In this document: positions 27,419 through 36,868 of the stretch, piece after piece | Layout of the letters: each line of letters begins with the position of its first letter | Position numbering within the stretch: the first letter of the stretch is position 1 | Origin: DAIRDK01 sp035403225 | GTDB lineage: Bacteria > Bacteroidota > Bacteroidia > Bacteroidales > FEN-979 | DNA: 64,000 nucleotides | NCBI GenBank assembly: GCA_035403225.1 | Contig: DAONET010000009.1 | Span: 9,418 to 73,417, forward strand | Reading direction: 5' to 3' | Translations under genes and position numbers: made by a program | Notes under the pieces: model-generated | Databases searched by the model: none | Told to the model about the DNA's origin: nothing | Seen by the model: the letters and a program-made list of their open reading frames with translations, nothing else

Positions 27419-28609
27419 ATGAACTATATTTTATTTGACGAAAGCAATGTGAAAACGAATCTGCTCCCGTTGACATTCATGCGCCCGGTAGCCGATATCC
27501 GTATAGGCATCCTGACTATCCGGGAGAAATGGGAGAAGATGTTGAAAACCAAAACTTCAACATTGACAGATGGATATCTGTCAAGGAAGTTCCCGATCGT
27601 AAAGGAGAAAGAGAACATCCTGATCAACGGATCCGTGTGTCCTACGGAAGAGATCATTGTGGCCATTAAAAAGCTGAAGCCAAACCAGACGCTGGTACAT
27701 GGTGAAACGATCATAGCCCTGAGTGTTTCCGAAGAAGAAGTGGAGAACCTCGGCGATGCAAGTGCTGAAGGGATTGAGGAGATTGCGGTGAACAATCCGC
27801 CTGTCCGTATCAATAATCCGTGGGATATTTTTGTCAGAAACGATACCGCCATCCGCGATGATTACAAGCTACTCACCAAAGGCCGGAAATCACAGGCACT
27901 GAGCGAGACCAACCGGGTGCTGGGAGCTGAGAATGTTTTCGTTGAAAAGGGAGCAAGGGTGGAATGCGCTATTTTAAATGCCACGAACGGCCCTATATAT
28001 ATCGGCAAAGATGCCGAGATCATGGAAGGTGCCGTGATCCGCGGACCTTTCGCTCTTTGCGAAGGGGCTCAGGTGAAAATGTCGGCCAAGATCTACGGGC
28101 CTACCACCATTGGTCCCAGATCCCGGGTAGGAGGAGAGGTGAACAACAGCGTCTTTTTTGGATATTCCAATAAAGCTCATGACGGGTTCCTCGGACATTC
28201 TGTCATAGCCGAATGGTGTAACCTCGGAGCCGATACCAATACCTCGAACCTGAAAAACACCTATGATGAGGTTCGCTTATGGAGCTATTCCAAGAGAACG
28301 TTCATCAACACAAACCTGCAATTCTGCGGACTGATCATGGGCGATCACTCCAAATGCGGCATCAATACCATGTTTAATACAGGAACCGTAGTAGGAGTCA
28401 ACGTGAATATCTTTGGCCCTGGTTTCCAGCGGAATTTCATTCCTTCTTTCATCTGGGGCGGCACTTCGGGACATATGGATTATGACCTGAAAAAGGCCAT
28501 TGAGGTCGCTGAAATCGTTTACAAAAGAAGAAACCTCAACATGGATGAGGTCGATAAAGAATTACTTACAAGCGTTTATAATCTGACACTGAAAAACAAG
28601 AGGCTCTGA
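27419..28609 (+). CDS. GlmU-like sugar nucleotidyltransferase
   Basis: This 396-aa protein belongs to the Bacteroidota group annotated as GlmU family or putative sugar nucleotidyl transferase. The N-terminal part (about 1-190) is a divergent nucleotidyltransferase-like domain starting NYILFDESNVKTNLLPLTFMRPVADIRIGI. The C-terminal part (about 190-370) shows hexapeptide left-handed beta-helix repeats (IGKDAEIMEGAVIRGPFALCEGAQV). It may make an activated sugar for the envelope. The classic GlmU GxGTRM pyrophosphorylase motif is not seen, so UDP-GlcNAc synthesis is not certain. Confidence 0.82.
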   Translation: MNYILFDESNVKTNLLPLTFMRPVADIRIGILTIREKWEKMLKTKTSTLTDGYLSRKFPIVKEKENILINGSVCPTEEIIVAIKKLKPNQTLVHGETIIALSVSEEEVENLGDASAEGIEEIAVNNPPVRINNPWDIFVRNDTAIRDDYKLLTKGRKSQALSETNRVLGAENVFVEKGARVECAILNATNGPIYIGKDAEIMEGAVIRGPFALCEGAQVKMSAKIYGPTTIGPRSRVGGEVNNSVFFGYSNKAHDGFLGHSVIAEWCNLGADTNTSNLKNTYDEVRLWSYSKRTFINTNLQFCGLIMGDHSKCGINTMFNTGTVVGVNVNIFGPGFQRNFIPSFIWGGTSGHMDYDLKKAIEVAEIVYKRRNLNMDEVDKELLTSVYNLTLKNKRL

Positions 28610-28696
28610 GAAGAACCTCTTTCTTGGCACGGTAATTGCAATACCCCGTTTCCAATCCTACAAAGAAACGCAGTGACAATTTGACGCAAACTCATT

Positions 28697-31153
28697 ATGG
28701 AATTCAATGAACAAATTTCCCCGTTCGGGCTCTCCGATCTGATGGATCCGGAGGGAGATTTTATCCCCCTGCTTTCGGCCGAAGACGAAGAAGCTATGAA
28801 CGCCGAAGAAGTCCCCGAAGTGCTTCCGGTGTTGCCACTACGGAATACGGTCTTATTCCCCGGCGTGGTCATCCCCATCACTGTGGGGCGCGATAAATCA
28901 ATCCGTCTCATACGCGAATACTATAAGAAAAGCAGGATCATCGGCGTGGTCTCTCAGAAAGATCCCAATGTGGAAGATCCTGAATTCGCCGATCTGAATA
29001 CGATAGGTACCGTTGCCTATATTCTGAAGATTTTGCAGATGCCGGATGGCAATACTACTGCAATTATCCAGGGGAAACGCCGCTTCAGCATCATCGATAT
29101 GATCCAGGCAGATCCTTATATCATGGCTTCTGTCAAGGCGTATGATCCGGCTCCTGAAACCGCTCCCGACACCAGTGAATTCAAAGCGCTGATCTCGTCG
29201 CTGAAAGACCTGGCTATCCAGGTAATCCAGAAATCACCCAGCCTCCCGACAGAAGCTGCTTTCGCTATCAAGAATATCGAAAGCCCTGCCTTCACGGTTC
29301 ATTTCATTTCGTCGAACCTGACACTTGATGTGAACGAAAAGCAGAAGATTCTCGAAATACGCGAGATGACCGAGAGAGCCAACCTGGTGCTGTCGTATCT
29401 TACGAAAGAATTGCAATTGCTGGATCTGAAACAACAGATACAGAATAAGGTGAAGATAGACCTGGACAAACAACAGCGTGATTTTCTGCTCAATCAGCAG
29501 TTGAAAACGATCCAGGAGGAACTGGGGGGCGCTCCCAATGCCCAGGAGTTGAATGCCCTGACATCGCAGGCCGAAGAGAAGAAATGGTCGAAAGAAGTGC
29601 GCGAAGTATTTGACCGGGAAATGGCCAAACTGCAAAGGATGCACCCTGCCGCTGCCGAATACTCCACACAGGCAAACTATATTGAGACACTGGTTCAACT
29701 TCCCTGGGGAGAGTTCACTCCCGATAATTTCGATCTGGAACATGCCCAGGAGGTGCTGGATGAAGATCACTACGGTCTTGAAAAAGTAAAACAGCGCATC
29801 ATCGAATACCTGGCAGTGATCAAGCTGAAAAAGGACCTGAAATCACCCATTCTTTGTTTAGTAGGCCCCCCGGGCGTCGGAAAGACCTCACTCGGGAAAT
29901 CCGTTGCCAGGGCTTTGGGACGGAAATATATCCGGGTCTCGCTGGGTGGATTGCGCGACGAATCGGAACTGCGTGGACACCGTAAAACCTATATAGGCGC
30001 TATGCCGGGCCGGATCATCCAAAGCCTGAAAAAAGTCAAAACATCCAACCCGGTTTTTGTCCTGGATGAAATCGATAAGGTATCGGGCATGAACATCAAT
30101 GGCGATCCTCAGGCCGCTTTATTGGAAGTTCTTGATCCTGAGCAGAATAATGCTTTTCATGATAACTATCTTGAGGTAGAATATGATCTTTCCCGCATCA
30201 TGTTCATTGCCACCGCCAATACCCTTACGACCATTCATCCTGCGTTACGCGACAGGATGGAGATCATCGAACTTCCCGGATACCTGCTGGAGGAAAAGAT
30301 CGAGATCGCTAACCGTCATCTCGTTCCCAAGCAACTGTCGGAACACGGGATGAAGAAAAACCAGTTCACCTTCAGCCGGGAGGTTCTGACAAATATCGTC
30401 GAAGATTATACCCGTGAATCGGGTGTCAGGATGCTCGAGAAATCGATTGCCAAGATCATACGCAGCAGGGCAAAATCCATCGTCATGAAGGAAAAGGCCG
30501 GCAAAGCCATCACCACTAAAGATTTAAGTAAGATACTCGGGGCTCCTGTATTTCAGGCAGAAAAGAGCATCTCGAATGAGATTGCCGGGGTGGTGACAGG
30601 CCTTGCCTGGACCGTATACGGGGGGGAGATACTCTTCGTGGAAGCCAGCCTGAGTCAGGGGAAAGGTGGTTTGACGCTGACGGGGAATCTGGGGGATGTT
30701 ATGAAAGAATCGGCTTCGATCGCCCTCGCATACCTCAAAGCACATTCAAGAGATTTCGGTATCGATCCCAATGTCTTTAAAAAATGGGATATTCATATTC
30801 ACGTTCCGGAGGGAGCTACCCCGAAGGACGGACCTTCAGCCGGCATCACCATGTTTACGGCACTGGCTTCTGTTTTCACCCAGCGGAAGATTAAACCGAA
30901 ACTTGCAATGACAGGAGAAATTACGTTGAGAGGCAAGGTTTTACCGGTTGGTGGTGTTCGTGAAAAAATTCTGGCTGCCAAACGTGCAAAGATCACCGAT
31001 ATTCTTCTTTCCGTCGAAAACCGGAAGGATATAGAGGAGATCAAAAAAGAGTATATAGAGGGCCTCCGTTTTCATTATATCGATGAAATGAAAGAGATCA
31101 ATACAGAGGCATTAATGAAGATCAAAGTAGATCACCCGGTAAAACTGATGTGA
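28697..31153 (+). CDS. lon: ATP-dependent protease Lon
   Basis: This 818-aa serine protease degrades misfolded and regulatory proteins in the cytoplasm. In order it has an N-terminal LON substrate domain (about residues 40-245), a coiled-coil region and an AAA+ domain with Walker A GPPGVGKTS near 395. The protease domain has catalytic Ser714 (GPSAG) and a Lys near 757 (GGVREKILAA), giving the usual 43-residue spacing. A roughly 38-aa acidic N-terminal extension precedes the LON domain. It converges with the M1 peptidase gene 8 bp away. Confidence 0.96.
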   Translation: MEFNEQISPFGLSDLMDPEGDFIPLLSAEDEEAMNAEEVPEVLPVLPLRNTVLFPGVVIPITVGRDKSIRLIREYYKKSRIIGVVSQKDPNVEDPEFADLNTIGTVAYILKILQMPDGNTTAIIQGKRRFSIIDMIQADPYIMASVKAYDPAPETAPDTSEFKALISSLKDLAIQVIQKSPSLPTEAAFAIKNIESPAFTVHFISSNLTLDVNEKQKILEIREMTERANLVLSYLTKELQLLDLKQQIQNKVKIDLDKQQRDFLLNQQLKTIQEELGGAPNAQELNALTSQAEEKKWSKEVREVFDREMAKLQRMHPAAAEYSTQANYIETLVQLPWGEFTPDNFDLEHAQEVLDEDHYGLEKVKQRIIEYLAVIKLKKDLKSPILCLVGPPGVGKTSLGKSVARALGRKYIRVSLGGLRDESELRGHRKTYIGAMPGRIIQSLKKVKTSNPVFVLDEIDKVSGMNINGDPQAALLEVLDPEQNNAFHDNYLEVEYDLSRIMFIATANTLTTIHPALRDRMEIIELPGYLLEEKIEIANRHLVPKQLSEHGMKKNQFTFSREVLTNIVEDYTRESGVRMLEKSIAKIIRSRAKSIVMKEKAGKAITTKDLSKILGAPVFQAEKSISNEIAGVVTGLAWTVYGGEILFVEASLSQGKGGLTLTGNLGDVMKESASIALAYLKAHSRDFGIDPNVFKKWDIHIHVPEGATPKDGPSAGITMFTALASVFTQRKIKPKLAMTGEITLRGKVLPVGGVREKILAAKRAKITDILLSVENRKDIEEIKKEYIEGLRFHYIDEMKEINTEALMKIKVDHPVKLM

Positions 31154-31161
31154 CCCGGGGT

Positions 31162-33099
31162 TTATTTTACCACCACCATCTTTCTGGTCAGGGAAAACTT
31201 TCCGGCATCCATACGGCAGAAATAGATGCCGGGAGAGAGGGTGTCGTCATACAGAAGATACCGGTAGGTTCCAGGATAATGATGCCCGTTCACGGCTGTC
31301 AATAGTGTTTTTCCTTCCGAATTGATAATGTCGATCTTCACCGGCGAATATTCTTTCACCTGATAAATGATGGCTGTCTGGTTAGAAAATGGATTCGGTT
31401 CATTCTGACGAAGGTCAAATCCGCTATCTGAGCCGGGTTCGTTGATGGCAACGACGGTGGTGGCTTCTTTCAGGACAATTTTCCGGTCGGGGTCAAACTC
31501 GAGAGCGACCGGATTTTTGGATACAGTAAACGTAAATGTCTGAGGATTAGTCTCATTCCACACGGTGATCAGGGTGTCGGTCCCATCCTGGAAGGATATC
31601 TTTATTTCTACCGGCATCCGGAAGAACAGGGTATTGGTTTGTGTCTGTTCTACTTCCAACCTTACGTTCCATTGTCCGTTACCAAGGTCGTCAATCTCAT
31701 ACAAATTGCTGTATACCGGGTGATTAGGAGCATAAATCCATTCGTTGAAGAACCATTGGTAATCTTGTCCGGTCACCTGGTTAACAACCCCGATAAAATC
31801 GGTTGTGATCGCGTTTTTAAACCTGAAATTAGTATCGGAAGCATAGGCAGCCATTACCTGGAAGAACAAAGAGTCGCCCAACACATAACGAAGTTGATGG
31901 AGAACGCAGCACCCTTTGTTGTAAGAGATGGCCTGATTGTAAAGTGAATTGGAATTGGGGGTAACAATTGCCCAAACCGGGTTATAGACAGGCCATCCGG
32001 GGTTATTCTGCAGGTAGTAATTTGCTTCGGAATTGATTCTGTTTTTATAGGTTGTGTACCCGGCAGCGTACTCTGCCCACAGGTCGGTGCAGTAGGTCCC
32101 GAATCCTTCGTTGAGCCAGATGTCGGCCCACGTCCCGCAGGTGATCAGGTCGCCAAACCACTGATGTGAGTGCTCATGTGCCAGCAGGTAGGTGTCGCCG
32201 TAACCTCCGGGCATCAGGTTCACCATGGTCTGGTTTTCCATACCTCCCCAGGGGAAGAGGGCATTCAGAGTGGCGAAGCCGATTTTGTTAAACGGGTAAT
32301 CCCCGAATTTCTCTTCATAGCAGGTAGTGATTTGCGGGATTTTTTCCTGTGCATTGGCGATGGATTCTGTGCTTTTGCAATAGAGCCAGATCGGAATGCT
32401 GTCGGCCGGGTTATGTACCGGATGATACCACGTTTCGTTCCGTCCCCAGGTGATTTTCGAACAGATGGTCACCAGATAGGTGGAGACCTGTTGATCGTTG
32501 ATCCAGTGATACCAGAGCGAATCCCCCGAGATGGTCGAGTCGGCGAGGTAACCTCCCGAGCCAAGCCTTGCTGATAGCGGGACCTTCACGGTGATTTCCG
32601 TTGTCGCTTTGTCAGAAGGACGATCCCAGCATGGGAACCATTTACGGGCTCCTTCGGGTGGATTATCCGTAAATACAGTACCCGAGGCAGCATAGAATCC
32701 ATGATCGTTCGCATCCTTATGCTTGTAAGAGATCCTTACTGTTACCACTTCTCCGGGAGCATAGGTCCGGTTGAGCAACACCTTCAACGTGTCGCCGGAA
32801 TGGGTGAAGGATGTCCCGGCCAGTCCTACGCTGTCAACATCCATGGAAGTGTTGACGGCATTCAGACTGATGGCGTTCAGTGCCGTATCCACCCGGAATG
32901 TCACTTCTTCCTTGCCGGTAAAGTCATCGGCGTATGGGGTGAAAAAGCAATGGTAGATGTCGAGGTTCAGCTTGTAATTCAGCACATCGTAGCTGTGCTT
33001 CATAAAATATGTAGCGGTATCGACAGTCACAGAGGCAGTTGCAAAGAAGGGGCTTACGATGAGGAGAAAGAAAAACGGGACGAAGCGATTTCTTTTCAT
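31162..33099 (-). CDS. Secreted M1 family aminopeptidase, T9SS substrate
   Basis: This 645-aa secreted zinc aminopeptidase has a signal peptide (about residues 1-23). The exopeptidase motif is GGMENQTM near 285. The zinc motif HEHSH (AHEHSHQWFGD) is near 305 and the third ligand Glu is in WLNEGFGTY 18-19 residues later. The final 80 or so residues are a T9SS type A sorting domain (PNPFSNQTAIIYQV ... GIYFCRM). It lies 8 nt downstream of a close paralog and is probably cotranscribed with it. A role in digesting external peptides is inferred. Confidence 0.9.
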   Translation of the reverse strand: MKRNRFVPFFFLLIVSPFFATASVTVDTATYFMKHSYDVLNYKLNLDIYHCFFTPYADDFTGKEEVTFRVDTALNAISLNAVNTSMDVDSVGLAGTSFTHSGDTLKVLLNRTYAPGEVVTVRISYKHKDANDHGFYAASGTVFTDNPPEGARKWFPCWDRPSDKATTEITVKVPLSARLGSGGYLADSTISGDSLWYHWINDQQVSTYLVTICSKITWGRNETWYHPVHNPADSIPIWLYCKSTESIANAQEKIPQITTCYEEKFGDYPFNKIGFATLNALFPWGGMENQTMVNLMPGGYGDTYLLAHEHSHQWFGDLITCGTWADIWLNEGFGTYCTDLWAEYAAGYTTYKNRINSEANYYLQNNPGWPVYNPVWAIVTPNSNSLYNQAISYNKGCCVLHQLRYVLGDSLFFQVMAAYASDTNFRFKNAITTDFIGVVNQVTGQDYQWFFNEWIYAPNHPVYSNLYEIDDLGNGQWNVRLEVEQTQTNTLFFRMPVEIKISFQDGTDTLITVWNETNPQTFTFTVSKNPVALEFDPDRKIVLKEATTVVAINEPGSDSGFDLRQNEPNPFSNQTAIIYQVKEYSPVKIDIINSEGKTLLTAVNGHHYPGTYRYLLYDDTLSPGIYFCRMDAGKFSLTRKMVVVK

Positions 33100-33107
33100 A
33101 TGAATAA

Positions 33108-35105
33108 CTATTTCGAAATGACCATTTTATGTGTTACGGAAGCATCGCCTGCTTTCAGTGTATAGAAATAGAATCCGGCAGGAAGGTCCCGGCAGTCGAA
33201 AGTGATGGAATGTTTGCCGGCGGTTTTCTGACCTGAATCCAGTGTACGTAAGGTTTTTCCGGTGATGTCCGTCAGCATCATTTCTACCGTTGATGCTTCC
33301 CTGATTTCGTATACAATGGTCGTGACGCCGGTGGCAGGATTGGGCATATTTTGCGATAAGTATACACGCTCCGTTTTTCCTAAAGGTTCGGTGATGCCTA
33401 CAGTTGTACTTCCTTCTTTCAGGACTATTTCATCGTCGGGGTCGAAGACGAAGTGAATCGGCTTCTTGTCGAAGGTCCAGCTGAATTGTTGATAATTGGC
33501 CTCGTTCATGAAGCGGATGGTGGTATCCGAAAGGTCATCGAAATGGATCAATATTTCCACCGGCATCTTGAAAAATTCAGGGTTCGGCTGTACCTGGGTC
33601 ATAAACAGGTTCACCTTCCATTGACCGTCTCCGAGGTCTTCGAAGTTATAGGTGTTTTGATAATCAGGGTGGTTTGGTTGGAAGATCCACTGGTTGAAGA
33701 ACCAATCGTAGTTTCCACCGGTAACCTGGTTCACTTTCGCCATGAAATCAGTGATGGTAGCCGATTGGTACTTATACAAGGTATCGGCGGCGTAGCTTTG
33801 CAGAACGCTGAAGAACAGGGAATCGCCCAAAGTATAACGGAGCATATGCAGCACACAGGCTCCTTTGGTATAAGTGATGGCGTAGTTGAACAGAACATCG
33901 TTGGAAGGGGTGTTGACGGCCCAATCCGGCTCGGAGATAGCCCAGCCTGGGTTGTTGGTCAGGTAGTCGGAGGCATCGGACTCGATATCGCTTTTATATC
34001 CATCGTACCCTTCGTCTTTTTCGTACCAGAATGCTTCCGACCACGTCGCGAAGCCTTCGTTCAGCCATATATCCGCCCAGGTAGCACAGGTGATCATGTC
34101 GCCAAACCATTGATGAGCGAACTCGTGCGCGACGACTGAAATGTACCAGCATGACGGGCAAAGAGTGGTAAGTGTCTGGTTTTCCATTCCTCCCCAGCTG
34201 AACTGGCTGTTCAGCGTAGCAAATCCGTTCTTTTCAAACGGATGATTGCAGAAATGGTTTGAGTACCAGGTAGCCACATCTCCGATTACATTTTCCATCT
34301 GTGAAGGGTTCTCGTTGGAGTTGTAATAAAACCGGATGGGGGTGATAACTCCGGGTGTATTCGGATTTTCCCATTGAACGATATCCAGTTTGTAATATAC
34401 TTTTCCGGTGATGACAGTAAGATAGGTGGCAACATTATGAGCGCTGACCCAATGATAGTATATCGTATCGCCTGTGATCACCGAATCGGCGAGTGCACCG
34501 TTAGAGCCCAGTTTCACATTACCCGGGACCTTGACCCTGATATCTGTTTTTGCTTTATCCGACGGTTTATCCCAGCAAGGGAACCATTTACGTGCTCCTT
34601 CCGGTTCAGCATCCGTGAACACAAATCCGTTAGAGGCGTAAAAAGCATCGTCTTCCACATTTTTATGCCCGTAATCGATCAACACTTCTACCGTATCACC
34701 CTGATTGTAGGTTTGGTTAAGGTTGATGGTCAGCATATCGTTGTTCAGGCTGAATGACGTACCTGCCAATCCGACGGAATGAATATCCAGGGAAGATTCC
34801 ACTGCATTCAGGTTGATGGAATTTAGCGTGGAGTCGACTTTGAAAAGAATTTTTTCTGTTCCGGTAAAGGATTTTGGATAGGGAGAAAGGAAGCAATCGC
34901 GGATATCCAGATCGAGGGTGTATTTCAAAACATTAAAGCTATGACCGGGCACTGACTCTTCCGCTCCCGGTAAAAGAGCCCTGTTTTTATTCGCCGATTT
35001 TTTCATAGAACAAAGTTGGGAACCCTTCATGTTCTGAATGGATTGTGCTGAAAGGCCAAGGCAGAAAAGAGCCATGATGAGCGTCAGAAGGTATTGCTTC
35101 TTCAT
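33108..35105 (-). CDS. Secreted M1 family aminopeptidase, T9SS substrate (paralog)
   Basis: This 665-aa paralog has the same architecture as the M1 peptidase gene just downstream: signal peptide (residues 1-20, GLSAQS), GGMENQTL near 315, zinc motif HEFAH (AHEFAHQWFGD) near 335, Glu in WLNEGFATW, and a C-terminal T9SS sorting domain (PNPATGVTTIVYEI ... GFYFYTLKAG). It carries about 25 extra residues before the conserved N-terminal beta domain. A minus-strand TATTTTTG element lies upstream. The pair looks like a local duplication, and the two differ in length and motif details. Confidence 0.9.
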   Translation of the reverse strand: MKKQYLLTLIMALFCLGLSAQSIQNMKGSQLCSMKKSANKNRALLPGAEESVPGHSFNVLKYTLDLDIRDCFLSPYPKSFTGTEKILFKVDSTLNSINLNAVESSLDIHSVGLAGTSFSLNNDMLTINLNQTYNQGDTVEVLIDYGHKNVEDDAFYASNGFVFTDAEPEGARKWFPCWDKPSDKAKTDIRVKVPGNVKLGSNGALADSVITGDTIYYHWVSAHNVATYLTVITGKVYYKLDIVQWENPNTPGVITPIRFYYNSNENPSQMENVIGDVATWYSNHFCNHPFEKNGFATLNSQFSWGGMENQTLTTLCPSCWYISVVAHEFAHQWFGDMITCATWADIWLNEGFATWSEAFWYEKDEGYDGYKSDIESDASDYLTNNPGWAISEPDWAVNTPSNDVLFNYAITYTKGACVLHMLRYTLGDSLFFSVLQSYAADTLYKYQSATITDFMAKVNQVTGGNYDWFFNQWIFQPNHPDYQNTYNFEDLGDGQWKVNLFMTQVQPNPEFFKMPVEILIHFDDLSDTTIRFMNEANYQQFSWTFDKKPIHFVFDPDDEIVLKEGSTTVGITEPLGKTERVYLSQNMPNPATGVTTIVYEIREASTVEMMLTDITGKTLRTLDSGQKTAGKHSITFDCRDLPAGFYFYTLKAGDASVTHKMVISK

Positions 35106-35131
35106 AAAATCCGGTTTTTGCTTGTTTTCTA

Positions 35132-35139
35132 CAAAAATA
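35132..35139 (-). promoter_or_regulatory. -7 element for the M1 peptidase pair
   Basis: On the minus strand TATTTTTG (35139-35132) lies 26 nt upstream of the start. No TTG is found at the right distance. Confidence 0.5.
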
Positions 35140-35182
35140 GGTAAAATGTGTAAGCAGCATGAGGGAAGAGATGAACTAATAT

Positions 35183-35213
35183 TTTGTCGATCAGTTCAAG
35201 GTTTTTATTTTTG
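35183..35213 (+). promoter_or_regulatory. Promoter for the peptide-binding lipoprotein
   Basis: TTTG (35183-35186), 19 nt, then TATTTTTG (35206-35213) is a perfect match. It ends 4 nt before ATG 35218, so the message should be leaderless or nearly so. Confidence 0.78.
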
Positions 35214-35217
35214 TCAG

Positions 35218-36855
35218 ATGATGAAGAAAAACCTCCCGTCCCTGCTTTTGTTGGTTACTGCGCTGCTGTTGATGGTCTCCGGTTGCCGGAATGGCTTCGA
35301 CCAGGCAGATACCAGTCATGTTTTTCGCTATAACGAAGCCGCTGATATTACCTCGCTTGATCCCTCTTTCGCCCGTGATCAGGCAAATATCTGGCCGGTG
35401 AATCAAATCTTTAACGGGCTGGTACAGTTGAACGACAACCTGGAAGTGATTCCTGCCATCGCTTCCCGCTGGGATATCTCGGGTGACGGGTTACAGTATA
35501 CTTTCCACCTGCGAAAGGATGTCCGCTTCCAGGATGATGCCTGTTTCCCGGCAGGGATTGGCAGAAAAGTGAACTCACAGGACGTGATCTACAGCTTCCG
35601 GCGCATCATGGATCCGGCCACAGCCTCTCCGGGATCGTGGGTGTTTGGCTGGCTGGACAAGAAGGATCCTTTCAGGGCTGTTGATGATTCCACCCTTGTC
35701 ATCCGTTTGAAGGAACCGTTTCCGCCGTTTTTAGGGATTCTGACTACCCAATACTGTTCAGTCGTACCGGAAGAAGCTGTTAAAAGCTATGGGACAGAGT
35801 TCAGAAGACATCCTGTCGGAACCGGACCTTTTTGTTTTGCTTTCTGGAAAGAAGGAGTCAAATTGGTGCTCAAGAAGAACCCCGCTTACTTTGAGTTTGA
35901 AAACGGCAAACGTTTGCCGTACCTGGACGGAGTGGCGATTACTTTCCTCGCGGATAAGCAATCGGCTTTTCTGGAGTTCGCTAAAGGGAAGACAGACCTC
36001 ATCTCGGGGATCGATCCGGCTTATAAAGACGAACTTCTGACAAAACAAGGCACCCTGAATCCCAAATATGCCGGCAGCGTGCAGCTTACCCGTCAACCGT
36101 ATTTGAATACCGAATACCTGGCCATCATGGTAGATCCGTCCTCGGAAATGATGAAGGATAATCCCCTTCGGCTTAAACAAGTGCGGCAGGCCATCAACCT
36201 TTCGTTCGACAGAACCCGTATGATCGCCTATCTTCGGAATAACATCGGCGCTCCCGGCGTGTACGGGCTGATTCCTCCCGGATTACCGGGATGCGATACC
36301 AGTAAAAAATATGGCGGGTACGATCCGGAAAGGGCAGCTGCTTTGCTGGCTCAAGCCGGTTTCCCGGGCGGGAAGGGGTTGCCTTCCATCACGCTCTCGT
36401 CCACTTCCGATTACCTCGATATCTGTAAGTATATTCAGTTCCAGGTTTCATCGCTGGGGATTGACCTGAAGATAGAAGTGACTCCTCCGGCGGCGTTGAA
36501 AGAGATGAAAGCACAGGCGAAACTTCCGTTCTTCAGGGCCTCCTGGATTGCGGATTATCCCGACGCTGAGAGTTACCTTTCTCTCTTCGTTTCCGGGAAC
36601 TTCTGCCCGTCAGGACCCAATTATTCTCATTTCTCCAACACACAGTACGACCGGTGGTACCGGGAGGCGATGACTACCACGGTTGATTCACTGCGTTATA
36701 AATATTACCGGCAGATGGAAGAGTTGATGATGAATGAGACGCCGGTCATCATTCTGTATTACGATGAAGTGCTGAGATTTACCCGGAAAAATGTCAGTGG
36801 CTTGGGAAGTAATCCAATGAACCTTCTGGTGTTGAAAAGGGTGAAAAAGGGATAA
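35218..36855 (+). CDS. ABC transporter substrate-binding lipoprotein (peptide/nickel type, SBP_bac_5)
   Basis: This 545-aa protein belongs to the OppA/DppA family. It has a lipoprotein signal with lipobox VSGC near residue 21, then ADITSLDPSFARDQ and VNQIFNGLVQLNDNLEVIPAIASRWDIS, which are standard for cluster C binding proteins. It would bind oligopeptides at the periplasmic side. No permease or ATPase genes for peptide uptake lie next to it, so partners are elsewhere or it acts alone. ATG 35218 or 35221 is chosen from the signal peptide and promoter; an open frame from 35038 overlaps the divergent peptidase gene. Confidence 0.88.
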   Translation: MMKKNLPSLLLLVTALLLMVSGCRNGFDQADTSHVFRYNEAADITSLDPSFARDQANIWPVNQIFNGLVQLNDNLEVIPAIASRWDISGDGLQYTFHLRKDVRFQDDACFPAGIGRKVNSQDVIYSFRRIMDPATASPGSWVFGWLDKKDPFRAVDDSTLVIRLKEPFPPFLGILTTQYCSVVPEEAVKSYGTEFRRHPVGTGPFCFAFWKEGVKLVLKKNPAYFEFENGKRLPYLDGVAITFLADKQSAFLEFAKGKTDLISGIDPAYKDELLTKQGTLNPKYAGSVQLTRQPYLNTEYLAIMVDPSSEMMKDNPLRLKQVRQAINLSFDRTRMIAYLRNNIGAPGVYGLIPPGLPGCDTSKKYGGYDPERAAALLAQAGFPGGKGLPSITLSSTSDYLDICKYIQFQVSSLGIDLKIEVTPPAALKEMKAQAKLPFFRASWIADYPDAESYLSLFVSGNFCPSGPNYSHFSNTQYDRWYREAMTTTVDSLRYKYYRQMEELMMNETPVIILYYDEVLRFTRKNVSGLGSNPMNLLVLKRVKKG

Positions 36856-36868
36856 CCGCTGTCTGTCT

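Noticed and set aside
28598..28623. Terminator after the GlmU-like gene
   Set aside because: AAGAGG and CCTCTT form only a 6-bp stem overlapping the stop codon, and no T tract follows, so it is too weak to claim.
35038..35217. N-terminal extension of the peptide-binding lipoprotein
   Set aside because: It overlaps the start of the divergent M1 peptidase gene and lies upstream of a perfect promoter. The lipoprotein signal starts at 35218.
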